64,000 nt of DNA, from assembly GCF_904426505.1 (NCBI RefSeq), contig NZ_CAJGBN010000012.1, positions 434,001-498,000 of the forward strand, read 5' to 3'. This DNA is from Rubrivivax sp. A210. GTDB taxonomy: Bacteria > Pseudomonadota > Gammaproteobacteria > Burkholderiales > Burkholderiaceae_C. A program made the translations under genes and the position numbers. Shown piece after piece: positions 17,701-23,047 of the stretch; positions within the stretch are counted from its first letter, which is position 1; each line of letters starts with the position of its first letter. A model generated the notes under the pieces. The model ran no database searches. It was not told where the DNA came from and worked only from the letters and a program-made list of their open reading frames with translations.

Positions 17701-19130
17701 CGCTGAGCACTGAACAGTTCGGCGCCCTCACGGGAGCCGATCTCTCTGCACTGACCAGCGCTCAGTTCCTGGCCCTGACACCCGTGCAGATGGCCAGCCT
17801 GGGCACGGCGCAGATCGCCACCCTGGAAACGCCGGAAGTGGCGCTGATGAGCACGGCACAGGTCCAGGCGCTGAGCGAGGCCAGCATCGCCGCGCTGAGC
17901 AGCAGCCAGCTGGTGGCCTTCACCACTGGCCAGGTCATGGCGCTGAGCGCCCTGCAGGTGCAGGCCATCGAGACGGCCGACCTCGTCAACATGGAGTCGG
18001 CGGACCTGCGCGCCTTCACGACGGCGCAGATCGCGGCCTTCACGTCCGAGCAGATCGACGCCCTCACCGACCCGCAGCTGGGGCAGCTGACCACCTTGCA
18101 GCTGTCGGCGTTGACGACGACGCAGCTGGCCACGTTCGACACCCAGGAGCTGGCGGCGCTGAGCACCGACCAGTTTGCCGCGCTGACCACCCTGCAGCTG
18201 CAGTCCCTGGACGAAGTGCAGATTGCCGGCCTGGGCACGGCCGACATCGCGGCCCTGACCACCGCGCAGGCCCACGCCCTGACGACGACGCAGATCGATG
18301 CGCTCACGACCACGCAGGTCGAGGCCTTCGAGACCGCCGACCTGGCGGCCATGACCGACGCACACTACAACGCCTTTGCCGGCGAAGACTGGGCCCACTT
18401 CAGCAACGAGCAGTTCCAGGCGCTGCAGAGCGTGACCCCGATCGTGCTCGACCTCAACGGCGACGGCGTGAAGACGCTGGCAGCCGCCCAGGGCGTGCAG
18501 TTCGACCTGACCGCTTCGGGCCAGGCCAGCCAGGTGGGCTGGGTCAGCGCGCAGGACGCCCTGCTCGTGCGAGACATCAACCAGGACGGCGTGATCAACG
18601 ACGGGCGCGAGCTCTTCGGTGGCGCCACCGAACTCGCCGATGGGCAGCGCGCAGGCGATGGCTTCCGGGCGATGGCTGCACTGGACAGCAGCGGCGACGG
18701 CAAGCTTTCGGCGGCCGATGCCAAGTTCGGTGAACTCAAGCTCTGGATCGATGCCGACAGCGACGGCAAGACCGATGTGGGCGAGCTCAAGGGCCTGGTC
18801 GACTTCGGCATCGCCGAGATCAACCTCGACTTCGCCAAGAGCACCGAGACCGACAACGGCAACTTGCTGGGACTCGTGGGCAGCTACACCGCTGCGGACG
18901 GAAGCCAGCACGCCATGGCCGACGTCTGGCTCGCCAAGCAGGCGGCTGCGCCGGCCCTCACCGCCGATGAGTTGCTGGCCGCACCCGCGCCGGCCCTGCT
19001 GGGCTCGCCGGCCGAGGGCGCGACCGCACAAGTCGCCACGGCAACGGCGGCGCCGATGCAGGTGCAATGCAGCCTGGGCGTCAGTGCCGCCGACGACGAA
19101 CTGCTGCGGCTCCAGCAGCCGCTGATCTAA
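5790..19130 (+). CDS. Giant octapeptide-repeat protein with C-terminal EF-hand calcium-binding tail
   Basis: This gene encodes about 4446 residues. After MASLILNF, residues 9 to about 4213 are nearly uninterrupted octapeptides with consensus [ST]-T-x-Q-[IVL]-x-[AS]-L, about 525 copies with a few slips (for example near 6937). Every few units the TxQI core becomes ETADL. From residue 4216 (TPIVLDLNGDG) a compact domain follows with EF-hand-type loops at 4262-4274, 4299-4310 and 4321-4332 (DxNxDG, DxSGDG, DADSDG), ending with an Ala/Pro-rich tail. This tail type is common at the C-terminus of large type I-secreted proteins. I see no Sec signal peptide and no RTX GGxGxD nonapeptides. The only cysteine I noticed is in the tail. 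Function is unknown; an exported surface or matrix protein is inferred from the tail and the adjacent TolC and glycosyltransferase genes. The start is set by the ribosome binding site. Confidence 0.88.
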   Translation: MASLILNFTSSQIAVMSTAQIAALTTEDWAAFSTDKIAALTAQQIPAISLTGLGSLNTTQLAAFETADVTRFTTTQVQAFTTVQVRALTSEQVGALQTHQVRTFNTTQVAAIETADLAQMGTSAVGALTSVQVAALSTAQISALESNQIAALSTAAVRNMSTAQIDALSGTDIDALGSSQIAALTTLQLRALGTAEIQAIGSAEMAVLGTTGVAALTTAQFAALTTDQFRSLTTQQIAGLSTAQVAALTSARVDVMDSADLASLSTTQIRALGTAAIAGLDSANIQGLSATQLAALSTQQLAAIESADFAALTTAQFATLGTAQLSRLSSDQARALETADLAALGTAQIRSLSTSAIDMLGSAQLEALGTAQVAAMTTSQLGHLASITDEQLAALSTAQVASLGLAYGATLTSADLAALTSTQLRLLSTGAIAGLDSGDILSLGTEQLAALTTSQLGAISTAALAGLESADLAGLGTSRITSLTSTQIGALSSAQLNELDTRQIRSLTATQLDGLSSGDLASLSSERLAVLTTTQIASLNASQVPGLDVLTTAQLNAVSVTAVSALDSTSLPVADIAKLTSPQMAGLTSAQLSGISTTTLASLSTSQLANLTTAAIASLDSTSIGALSSGQVRALTAGQISALADDIAAFSTTDVAGMTASQVAALSTAQVDALVQGSLLASIATSAITSLTSAQLVSLGTAGFNDLSTAQIAALTVTQITKLTTDQIDQMASDDFGALTSRHIAAISTESIRNLGSADFQAMSTSQIQGLTAAQLQQIATDEFLAFETADLAALTTAQIRALSTAMVDALSTDSSQVAALTGTQIAAMTTSQLQALNFGTDDIGSISGNQISGLSTTVIAGMSTADAAGLTSAQVAGLSTTQIRALAIDDLQVLATDRIAALSSAQIAALTTLQLAALDSTDLAAIASTAIRGLTSVQIASLGSDRLNMLSTAQFDGLTSGQIAKLTTGQVAGLETADLVAIGSAEFQALSTAGVTALSVEGAAALTSDQLRALGTTQLRALGVDDIAALSTGTLSQLASSRIAALTTSQIDALTTSQLTALSTDHIRALTSAQVASLSPADLAILGTAAFAALSTSQVRGITAEQMAAMETADLVQIGSAQFGALSTQAIVAMDVAQVEVLTSGQVRAMSTSQLRAMEVDDLAALSSGNIAVLGTTQLRALTTAQIEALTATQLDGVTSAQLNALTSQQIASLEPADLASLTSTQLDGLSAAQIAALTSAQVANLGATAVASLSSTQLAALTTTHLSTLDGVQVGALASDQIRGLTAAQIRAIDAEDMSALATATVAGLSTVQIAALTTGQLAALTEEQFSKLGASQLAALSTTQLASVDPALLAGMATSQLAGLSTSQIALLSTDQVAQLDAADLAALTTTQIVALRTAQIEALQADALQGLTTSQAAVLSSAQVMAIESADLSSLETADLAALQTVAVAALSEAQIDALSAEQLAALTTSQVRALTTAQLARLDGDDITAMGTAQFAALNTRQILALNTTQAAALSSGDLAAIGSTQFAALGTANVAALAVDAIAGLTTSQMAAMSTAQAAALEVAALNVMATADLAAIGTAQIRAFSADQLNALDAAQLAGLTTRQVAALTTTQIESMLPASLAALGTGHFAAMGTAQVAAFTTDQAAALETADLARLSTAQIQALSNQDLTALDGSQVAALTTAQVAALNTAQVAAIDPSDLAQMGTSALAAFSTAAIRSLSTAQLETLDGTQLQKFGTSQIAALSTEQIASLEASDLAALSTAQFFAMSTSQLAAITSTQAGSLETADVAALSTQQVRALDQNAVAALSLATFQALSTAQVAALRTEQVSRLTAEQLAGMETADVAALTSAQVAALSTAQFEAFSTPQLDALNANQITGWSTTQIAGLTPAGLAALSTDKFAALTTEQLGAITAEQAAALPGDRIGVLTTTQIRALDADAFGALSTAAIVALGTSQAVALTSAQLHSLSAELMGAMETRDLAALSTTQITLLTTAQLDALNTEQLSNLTTRQVEALTTVQLAALEATDLAAMSSAQFGAMTTHQLAAITTDQATQLEGADLSALTPTDIRALRAAAIGALSTSAIAGLGTTQAASLTSAQLATLNADQMAAFETADLMKIATAQLASLSTAQIDALSSLQLSSLTTSQVAALTTTQFAAIEASDLAAMGGTQYRGMTTTQLAALTSDQAGGLETADMAALSTLQIRALDNDALGALSSQVIVALTTAQVAGLTTTQIGGLTAEQMLALETRDLAAMGTAQIASLSTLQLDALDTSQLNSLGTRQLAALTSTQIESLAPDDLRSLGTAHFAALKTAQVAAITAEQAAAMDTADIAVLNTLQIRALATDALAALSDASILALGTLQMAALTTSQLTSLTAAQIAVIATDDLRALSTTQVQALTTSQIDGLITEQLTSLTTRQFGALTTEQLAVLDAADQAALGPTQFGAMNTAQIAALSAAQAAMLVTADIAALSTVQVRALSTEALAELSSAAVQALSTAQVAALTTEQVSNLSASALGSLETRDLAAMSTAQLAALSTAQLDNLGTAQLAGLTTRQIASLSADQIAGLEASDLAALGSAQFAAMTTNQLAAFTLEQSAALEGADLAALGPVKIRALRPDTIAELSTAALAALTTQQAAALTTDQVAALSAANLVALETADLRAFSSSQINALGDAGLAALTSTQLGALTTTQVANLDEGLLAGMAPATLNALTPTQFAALRTAQIRALTDEQIAGLESADLRALTSSQVAALGDSQIVALDGTQMASLTSNQVRALTTNQIAVMDVADFTAMDTSQFAAMTTLQVANLSAEKIAALETADLAGLSITQIRAISTDVIGNLTAASVQALTGNQAQALTTSQLAAIAPAALASLDTADLALLSTAQIRALTGEQLAGLTTAQFAALSAPQAAAISTAEISNLSVANLNALGSGQFAALSTAQIAVLTGEQIAGMETADIAALTTRQLRTLNEEQLIALTTAEAAALGTSQIPGLNTQQVAWLEAADLAALGTAQFSKLTASQVGAITESQATLLETADVRALGTTLITALNTAAIVALTTEVVASLATVQVAALTTRQFVALEANDLAAMTTDQFMALTTQQLSRLTAEQAAAFQTDDLRVLTQPQIAALSTEAIVALSTASMSQLTTSEVQWLTTSQVQAIAAEDLAAMTSAQFEAFLNPQLAAMTAYQAGALQSDDLALLSSSQLASISTAAFAALSTDVINALDSSQIASLGTAQVRSLSVATVAAMTTDDLNSLTTAHVAAMTTSQVRALTSDQLTALDSQHLATLTTAQIAAIADVDLAALSSAQFGTLTPTQIGSLSAAQIIAMATDDIAGLTTLQMPTLSTAAIVALDSAKLAALSSDQLRSLVTTQLRALETADLVSLGTEAIGAFLPGQFAVFTTAQIAALTTDQLSTLPGASLAAMTAAQLRAIDPANLASLTTGEFAALTPAQMGSLTTAQMAAMATDDLASLSGTLLRGISTAGIAALSAAQLETMQLGELTTKQIRAIETADLAGLSTTAINALQLNQLPGLSADQMAALSSTQLMSMTDPQLGALGTTQLNALDSAHLNSLSSTQFQILSTTQVAGLSTTLVAALETVDLAALRTDQIRALGTAAIQALDAARLQALTTDQVMALKTSQIVAIDSADLATMETADFAALGTAQIRAMTSDQVSALSAAQLTVLSTAQVAAIGTAQIGAIATDDLNALSSAQFAALTTYQVSRLTTAQVQALETADVVALSTNQIRALGTAGVNVLSSSAIDAMTSSQFIALTTAQVQALSTSTIGALQTADLVTMSTTQINTLASPQLAALTDSQLASLTTRQVAAINVGAVAQLSSTDLNVLGTSQFAALSTAQIAVLNTTQMGALETADIAALGTTQIRALTTASIAALGTAGIEALTTAQVVALATAQVRAIETADIAAMQTADLAALSTLQLAALSTAQIDALSTDQLSHLSTTQLASLSTEQFGALTGADLSALTSAQFLALTPVQMASLGTAQIATLETPEVALMSTAQVQALSEASIAALSSSQLVAFTTGQVMALSALQVQAIETADLVNMESADLRAFTTAQIAAFTSEQIDALTDPQLGQLTTLQLSALTTTQLATFDTQELAALSTDQFAALTTLQLQSLDEVQIAGLGTADIAALTTAQAHALTTTQIDALTTTQVEAFETADLAAMTDAHYNAFAGEDWAHFSNEQFQALQSVTPIVLDLNGDGVKTLAAAQGVQFDLTASGQASQVGWVSAQDALLVRDINQDGVINDGRELFGGATELADGQRAGDGFRAMAALDSSGDGKLSAADAKFGELKLWIDADSDGKTDVGELKGLVDFGIAEINLDFAKSTETDNGNLLGLVGSYTAADGSQHAMADVWLAKQAAAPALTADELLAAPAPALLGSPAEGATAQVATATAAPMQVQCSLGVSAADDELLRLQQPLI
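5814..18428 (+). repeat. 12.6-kb tandem array with 24-bp (octapeptide) period
   Basis: The DNA encoding the octads repeats with a 24-base period and therefore always keeps frame. Copies are diverged at the DNA level, with the strongest conservation at the codons for Thr, Gln, Ile/Val and Leu (ACSnnnCAGRTC-like core). Because 24 is a multiple of three and the codons are GC-rich, several very long open frames appear on the opposite strand; these are by-products. Such an array is prone to recombination and to collapse or expansion in short-read assemblies, so the true copy number may differ from that shown. Confidence 0.93.
10251..13922 (+). repeat. Higher-order repeat: nine 408-bp units of 17 octads
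   Basis: Within the octad array, acidic D-L units recur in a fixed order at octads 1, 5 and 12 of a 17-octad (136-residue, 408-bp) super-unit. Super-units start at 10251, 10659, 11067, 11475, 11883, 12291, 12699, 13107 and 13515, and a tenth begins at 13923. Octad 1 is of the type EASDLAAM, octad 5 ETADLAAL (followed by xTxQIRAL), octad 12 ETRDLAAM. In some copies octad 1 is diverged (for example LPASLAAL at 10659), and the octad-12 slot of the second unit is shifted by one. After 13923 the same marker octads continue at mixed spacings of 10 or 17 octads. The pattern implies block duplication of 408 bp on top of the 24-bp period. Confidence 0.85.
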
Positions 19131-19146
19131 GGCAGCGGCCTGCGAC

Positions 19147-19167
19147 CCGCCCCGGCTGAAGGGGCGG
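19147..19167 (+). terminator. Hairpin after the giant gene, possible terminator
   Basis: A perfect 7-bp stem, CCGCCCC (19147-19153) and GGGGCGG (19161-19167), with a 7-base loop, starts 17 bases after the stop codon. It is followed by TTCG rather than a T run, so termination is plausible but not certain. Confidence 0.4.
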
Positions 19168-19307
19168 TTCGCGGGCTCCGGCCCCAACGCAGGCAATCCG
19201 GCCCACAGGGTCGCCTTGAAAGGGTCTGCTCAAAGTGGCGCATAGTGGCGCGTCATTGGCGGCGGGCAGGAACCAGCCGCCACCCAGATTCCGCTCTGGA
19301 GGAACAC

Positions 19308-19967
19308 ATGATCGAGACGTATGCAGGCCAATCGCCGATTCCAAAAGCATGCTTTTAGTTCGACAAAACACCCGTCCCTCATTTCATTGCCAACCACAAT
19401 GTAAACTATCCACCATTTCGGATGACTGATCGATCCATTGAAATGGCCGTGGCCGACGAATTTCTGAAACAATATCAGAGAGACGATGTCATGGAAATTG
19501 GCGCAACAACGCCATATTATTGGCCACATCGAATACCAAATATCGTCGACCCCACAGACAAGCACCCTCTCGTGAACATTAGAAGAGGTTTCATGGATGT
19601 CGAGATTGCCAATACGCCCGCCATCCTGTCGATCTCGACATTCGAGCACATAGGTCTTTCCGATTATGGCCTGCCTGAGGATCCGGCAGCCGTATCGGCC
19701 GCGCTGGCCAAGCTGCTGGCCGAAGGCCACGATTTTCTCGTGACCATACCAGGCGGCTACAATCCGACCCTGGACAGGCTGATACCAAAGGCCCGCGCGG
19801 GCAACGGCTTTGAAGTGTATTACTGGGAACGCCCAGTGATTGGCAACGAGTGGGTTTGGACCGACCCAGCAAGCATCGATATCGAAAAACTGAAATATGG
19901 CCCATTCTGGGCCAACCAGTTATTCATATTGCACCGCGGCCAGCCGCTTTTTGCCGGCACAAAGTAG
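19308..19967 (+). pseudogene. Methyltransferase-like protein interrupted by an in-frame amber codon
   Basis: An ATG at 19308 follows a strong ribosome binding site (GGAGGA, 19298-19303). It opens MIETYAGQSPIPKACF and meets TAG at 19356-19358. The same frame then stays open from 19359 to the stop at 19965-19967. The residues after TAG but before the first later Met (19422), FDKTPVPHFIANHNVNYPPF, read as ordinary protein and join smoothly to MTDRSIEMAVADEF. The body (VMEIG, then ILSISTFEHIGLSDYG) resembles the SAM-methyltransferase-like proteins found in surface-polysaccharide loci. The simplest reading is one gene of 219 codons broken by a nonsense mutation; a non-ATG restart or a shorter product from 19422 is also possible. 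Base composition is much less GC-rich than the surroundings. Confidence 0.6.
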
Positions 19968-20081
19968 AGGCCCTGCTCGACACCCCCGGGAACGCCTTTC
20001 GCCGGGTGTACTACGGCCTTCAACGCTGACGCCGCAGCACCGGGCGGCGCCGGCGGGCTTCAGCCAGGAAGCCGGGTGGTT

Positions 20082-20930
20082 TTAGGCACGGCCCAGCACG
20101 GACTTCCAGATGTCCAGGTGCTTTTCAGTGTACTTGGCCCAGGTCCAATCCTTGACCGGGTTGTATTCAAGACGCCTGAATATATTGTCCAGGTCTTCCT
20201 GGGTGCGGAATGGATAGTCGACCGGCAAGTCCTTCTGCCAATCCTGCACGCTTGAGATGGTTCGAATGCCGGCCTGTGAAGCGTCGAGGATGCTCTGGGC
20301 CATGCAATCCTCATCGCCGGTATACAGCACAAAATCCGCCCGCTCCAGGATCACCTTGTAGGTATCCATGTCGAAATCCGGCCGGTACTTGATGTCGAAA
20401 CCCTCGCGGGCCAGTGGAGCCAGGACATACTCCCAGCCCTTGCCCATGACCAGAAAGGTGAAGCTCGATTTGTCTATCACCTTGCAGACCTCGGCCAGCA
20501 TCCACTCCCGCTTGCGCTTGTCAGGGTACACGTTGGAGAGAATTGCGACGTTCTTCGGCCGCCTGGGAATGCTGTCATGGGCCGGCAGAACATAATCCAG
20601 CTTGCCGACTCCGAAACCATTCAGGTAAGACATCATCGTCGGCGAGAAGCAGATCCCGACATCGGCCGTAGCCATAATCTCCCGAATTCTCTCAATCTTG
20701 GAATCCGTGCCCTGGGTAAAATGGGTGATCATCACCGTATTGATGGTGTCCACATACTGGTATGGCCCGTAGTTGATGTGGTGGTTCACCGTCGCATCCG
20801 GGTCCGGCAGCGCCTTCACCGTGCATTCGACGCCGAGCTTGTCCAGCTCGGTCTTCATCGCCTGCGCATACTTTGACAGAATGCCAACGATGGCCAGCCC
20901 TTCCTCGTAATTGACCAGATTGACTCTCAT
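20082..20930 (-). CDS. Glycosyltransferase-like protein (GT-B type)
   Basis: A 282-residue protein with an N-terminal segment MRVNLVNYEEGLAIVGILSK and a C-terminal nucleotide-sugar-binding-like half containing FLVMGKGWEYVL and ADFVLYTGDEDCMAQSILDASQAG. The last resembles the acidic ExxxxxxxE-type donor-binding region of GT4 glycosyltransferases, though the classical EGFG motif is not present. It is the third gene of a minus-strand operon after a DegT aminotransferase and a methyltransferase; its start overlaps the methyltransferase stop by 4 bases. A role in transferring a modified sugar is inferred from these neighbours. It is moderately GC-poor for this genome. Confidence 0.65.
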   Translation of the reverse strand: MRVNLVNYEEGLAIVGILSKYAQAMKTELDKLGVECTVKALPDPDATVNHHINYGPYQYVDTINTVMITHFTQGTDSKIERIREIMATADVGICFSPTMMSYLNGFGVGKLDYVLPAHDSIPRRPKNVAILSNVYPDKRKREWMLAEVCKVIDKSSFTFLVMGKGWEYVLAPLAREGFDIKYRPDFDMDTYKVILERADFVLYTGDEDCMAQSILDASQAGIRTISSVQDWQKDLPVDYPFRTQEDLDNIFRRLEYNPVKDWTWAKYTEKHLDIWKSVLGRA

Positions 20931-21604
20931 GCTGATTTCCTTGCAATGTTGCGGCCACCGCCGACATCAATAACCACAATCAAGTTTGCGAGCAAGGGCG
21001 TCTTGTCGCCGCCCAAGCGCCAGAATATTGAATCTAGCGTGGCACAAAGCCAGCGCGGAATGCCGATCTTGGCATAGGCGAGCAGCGGCCTGACCCGGCT
21101 GGCATCCTCGATGTGGGCCTTGAAGGCACCGGTCTGCGCCAGCAGCCCGGCAATGATTTGGCGCGTGTAATAGTGTCGATGCGTGGGATCGACATAGGGC
21201 CGGTAGGTGACCCTCGAATCCGGCAATGACAGATCGTCTTCCTTCGGAATGGAGAGTATGACATTGCGCGAGGCAATCCTGATCATCTCCTGCAGAGCGC
21301 CAACATCGTCTTCGATGTGCTCGAGGACATTCCAGGCGATGACGCTCTCGAACTGCTTGTCGGAAAACTGCCTCAATTCGGTGCCGCAGTGAAACTCGCA
21401 GTCTGGATGGGCTTTCCGCGCCGCCTCCACATGCGCCGATTCAGAGTCGATTCCAACCGCCGGGATGCCCGTGCGGTTGAGAAACGCGACGAGATTACCC
21501 GTGTTGCAGCCGATATCAAGCGCCGAGCCCTGGCAGAACCGAAGAATGTGATTGCACTTCCACGCGTCCAGGGCGCCATCGTACTTGAATGGCTCAGCAG
21601 ACAT
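20927..21604 (-). CDS. Class I SAM-dependent methyltransferase
   Basis: A 225-residue methyltransferase. Motif I is LDIGCNTGNLVAFL (residues about 31-44), followed by an acidic residue at the end of strand 2 (VGIDSES) and the motif IAWNVLEHIEDDVGAL, typical of Methyltransf_11/23 enzymes. It probably methylates a sugar or glycan intermediate, because it lies between a DegT aminotransferase gene (11-base overlap) and a glycosyltransferase gene (4-base overlap). The overlaps argue for one translated unit. The acceptor cannot be told from sequence. Confidence 0.8.
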   Translation of the reverse strand: MSAEPFKYDGALDAWKCNHILRFCQGSALDIGCNTGNLVAFLNRTGIPAVGIDSESAHVEAARKAHPDCEFHCGTELRQFSDKQFESVIAWNVLEHIEDDVGALQEMIRIASRNVILSIPKEDDLSLPDSRVTYRPYVDPTHRHYYTRQIIAGLLAQTGAFKAHIEDASRVRPLLAYAKIGIPRWLCATLDSIFWRLGGDKTPLLANLIVVIDVGGGRNIARKSA

Positions 21605-22700
21605 CGGCCGTCTCCATCTGCACGACCTTGCATACCCTTTCCACGAATGAATTCGGTATGGTGTAGTAAGTCGGCAAGGTAATGCCGCGATAGGCCACGC
21701 CGATGGAGCAGGCGCAACGATGCCTGACGTACTGCTTGTAGATATCCATCTGATGCAGCGGATAGAACATCGGGCGCGTCTCGATGTTGTTTCTGGCGAG
21801 CCTGGCCATTACCTCATCCCTGTGGCGGGCGAGGCAGGTATAGAGCCAGACCACCGGCTTGATATTGCTGGGCGCGCACCTGATCTCGATGCCGTCCACG
21901 CCGGTCAGCTGTTCGTCATACCAGATACCCACGTTCCGCCGGCGCCGCAGTATGTCGTCGATTTCTTCCAGCTGGGCCAGCCCGAGCGCCGCCTGCGGAT
22001 TGGTCATGCGGTAGTTGTAGCCAACCACATCGTATTTGTACTTGTTATTCTTGTTCATGCCGTGATCCCGCATCACCAGCATTTTTTCGTAAACCTCGTC
22101 ATCGTCGGTGGTACACATGCCACCTTCGCCGGTGGTGATGATCTTGTTACCATAAAAGCTGAATGCCCCGATGTCTCCGAGGCTGCCGACTTTTTTTCCC
22201 TGGTACTCGGCGCCATGCGCTTCGGCCGCATCCTCGATAATTTTCAGTCCGTACTCCACGCCGATGGCGGCTATCTCACTCATATTACACGGATAGCCGT
22301 ACAGGTGGACAGGGATGATCGCCCTGGTTTTTGAGGTGATGGCTTCCCGAATCCTGGCCGGAGATATGTTCCAGGTGTCGGGGTCAATATCGACGATGAC
22401 CGGCGTGGCCCTGGCATGCAGCACCGCATTGATGGTCGCGGCGAACGTCAAGTCCGGCACGATGACTTCATCGCCCTCGCCGATATTCAGGCTCAGCAGT
22501 GCGAGATGCAGCGCCACCGTGCCGTTGGTGACGGCCACGGCGTGCTTGGTGCCCACAAAGCGGGCAAAGGCGCGCTCGAAGTCGGGGATGAAGTGGCCCC
22601 TGGAACTTATCCAGCAACTGTCGAAGCACTCGTCGACATACAGCCGGGCCTTCTTGCCCAGGTAGGGCTCTATGAGTGGAATCGTCTGTTCGATCATCAT
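21594..22700 (-). CDS. DegT/DnrJ/EryC1/StrS-family sugar aminotransferase
   Basis: A 368-residue PLP-dependent aminotransferase that converts a nucleotide-linked keto-sugar into an amino sugar. Visible family features are VTNGTVALHLAL (PLP phosphate region), VIVPDLTFAATINAV, IEDAAEAHGAEYQGKKVG and the PLP-lysine segment SFYGNKIITTGEGGM. It is most like perosamine-synthetase-type enzymes, but the exact sugar is not decidable. It is the first gene of the minus-strand operon and its start faces a 347-base intergenic region shared with the plus-strand operon. Such genes mark O-antigen, capsule or protein-glycosylation loci. Confidence 0.88.
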   Translation of the reverse strand: MMIEQTIPLIEPYLGKKARLYVDECFDSCWISSRGHFIPDFERAFARFVGTKHAVAVTNGTVALHLALLSLNIGEGDEVIVPDLTFAATINAVLHARATPVIVDIDPDTWNISPARIREAITSKTRAIIPVHLYGYPCNMSEIAAIGVEYGLKIIEDAAEAHGAEYQGKKVGSLGDIGAFSFYGNKIITTGEGGMCTTDDDEVYEKMLVMRDHGMNKNNKYKYDVVGYNYRMTNPQAALGLAQLEEIDDILRRRRNVGIWYDEQLTGVDGIEIRCAPSNIKPVVWLYTCLARHRDEVMARLARNNIETRPMFYPLHQMDIYKQYVRHRCACSIGVAYRGITLPTYYTIPNSFVERVCKVVQMETADVC

Positions 22701-23047
22701 GGCATTGGCCTTTGCGCGCCCGGCTGCCCGGCGCCAGCGGCCACGCCATCCCGCAGTTCCGTTGGAGCGCAGACCAACCGCGCACGAGGATTCGCCCAGG
22801 CGCAGGGGGTTCTGACTGCCGAACTGCGCATGGCGCCGGCGGCGCCTTGCGGGAACTGGATCGGAAGAGTGGCCACGGCTCAGGCTCTTTGGCTACAGTG
22901 CCACGAGCCTATGCGAGGCGTGGCCCGCCGATGGCCTCATTAGGCGTGCTTGCCGGCCCCAATTCGGCCTGTCGCCAGCCGCCAGCGCATGCACCATGGC
23001 AAGCCAACGGACGAAGGCGCCGCGGCAACTGCAGCGCCAGCCATGCC
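22701..23047. promoter_or_regulatory. Divergent intergenic region between the two glycan operons
   Basis: About 347 bases separate the start of the minus-strand aminotransferase operon from the start of the plus-strand TylF operon, so at least two outward promoters are expected here. A GC-rich near-palindrome GGCGCCGGCGGCGCC lies near 22831-22845. I found no coding sequence I could support and no clear sigma-70 boxes. The plus-strand frame is open through this stretch but has no protein-like character. Confidence 0.4.

Noticed and set aside
5814-18428. CRISPR array
   Set aside because: Repeats have no spacers, keep a coding frame and vary at the codon level.
5790-19130. RTX toxin or haemolysin
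   Set aside because: No GGxGxDxxx nonapeptides and no toxin domain; only the C-terminal EF-hand-type tail recalls such proteins.
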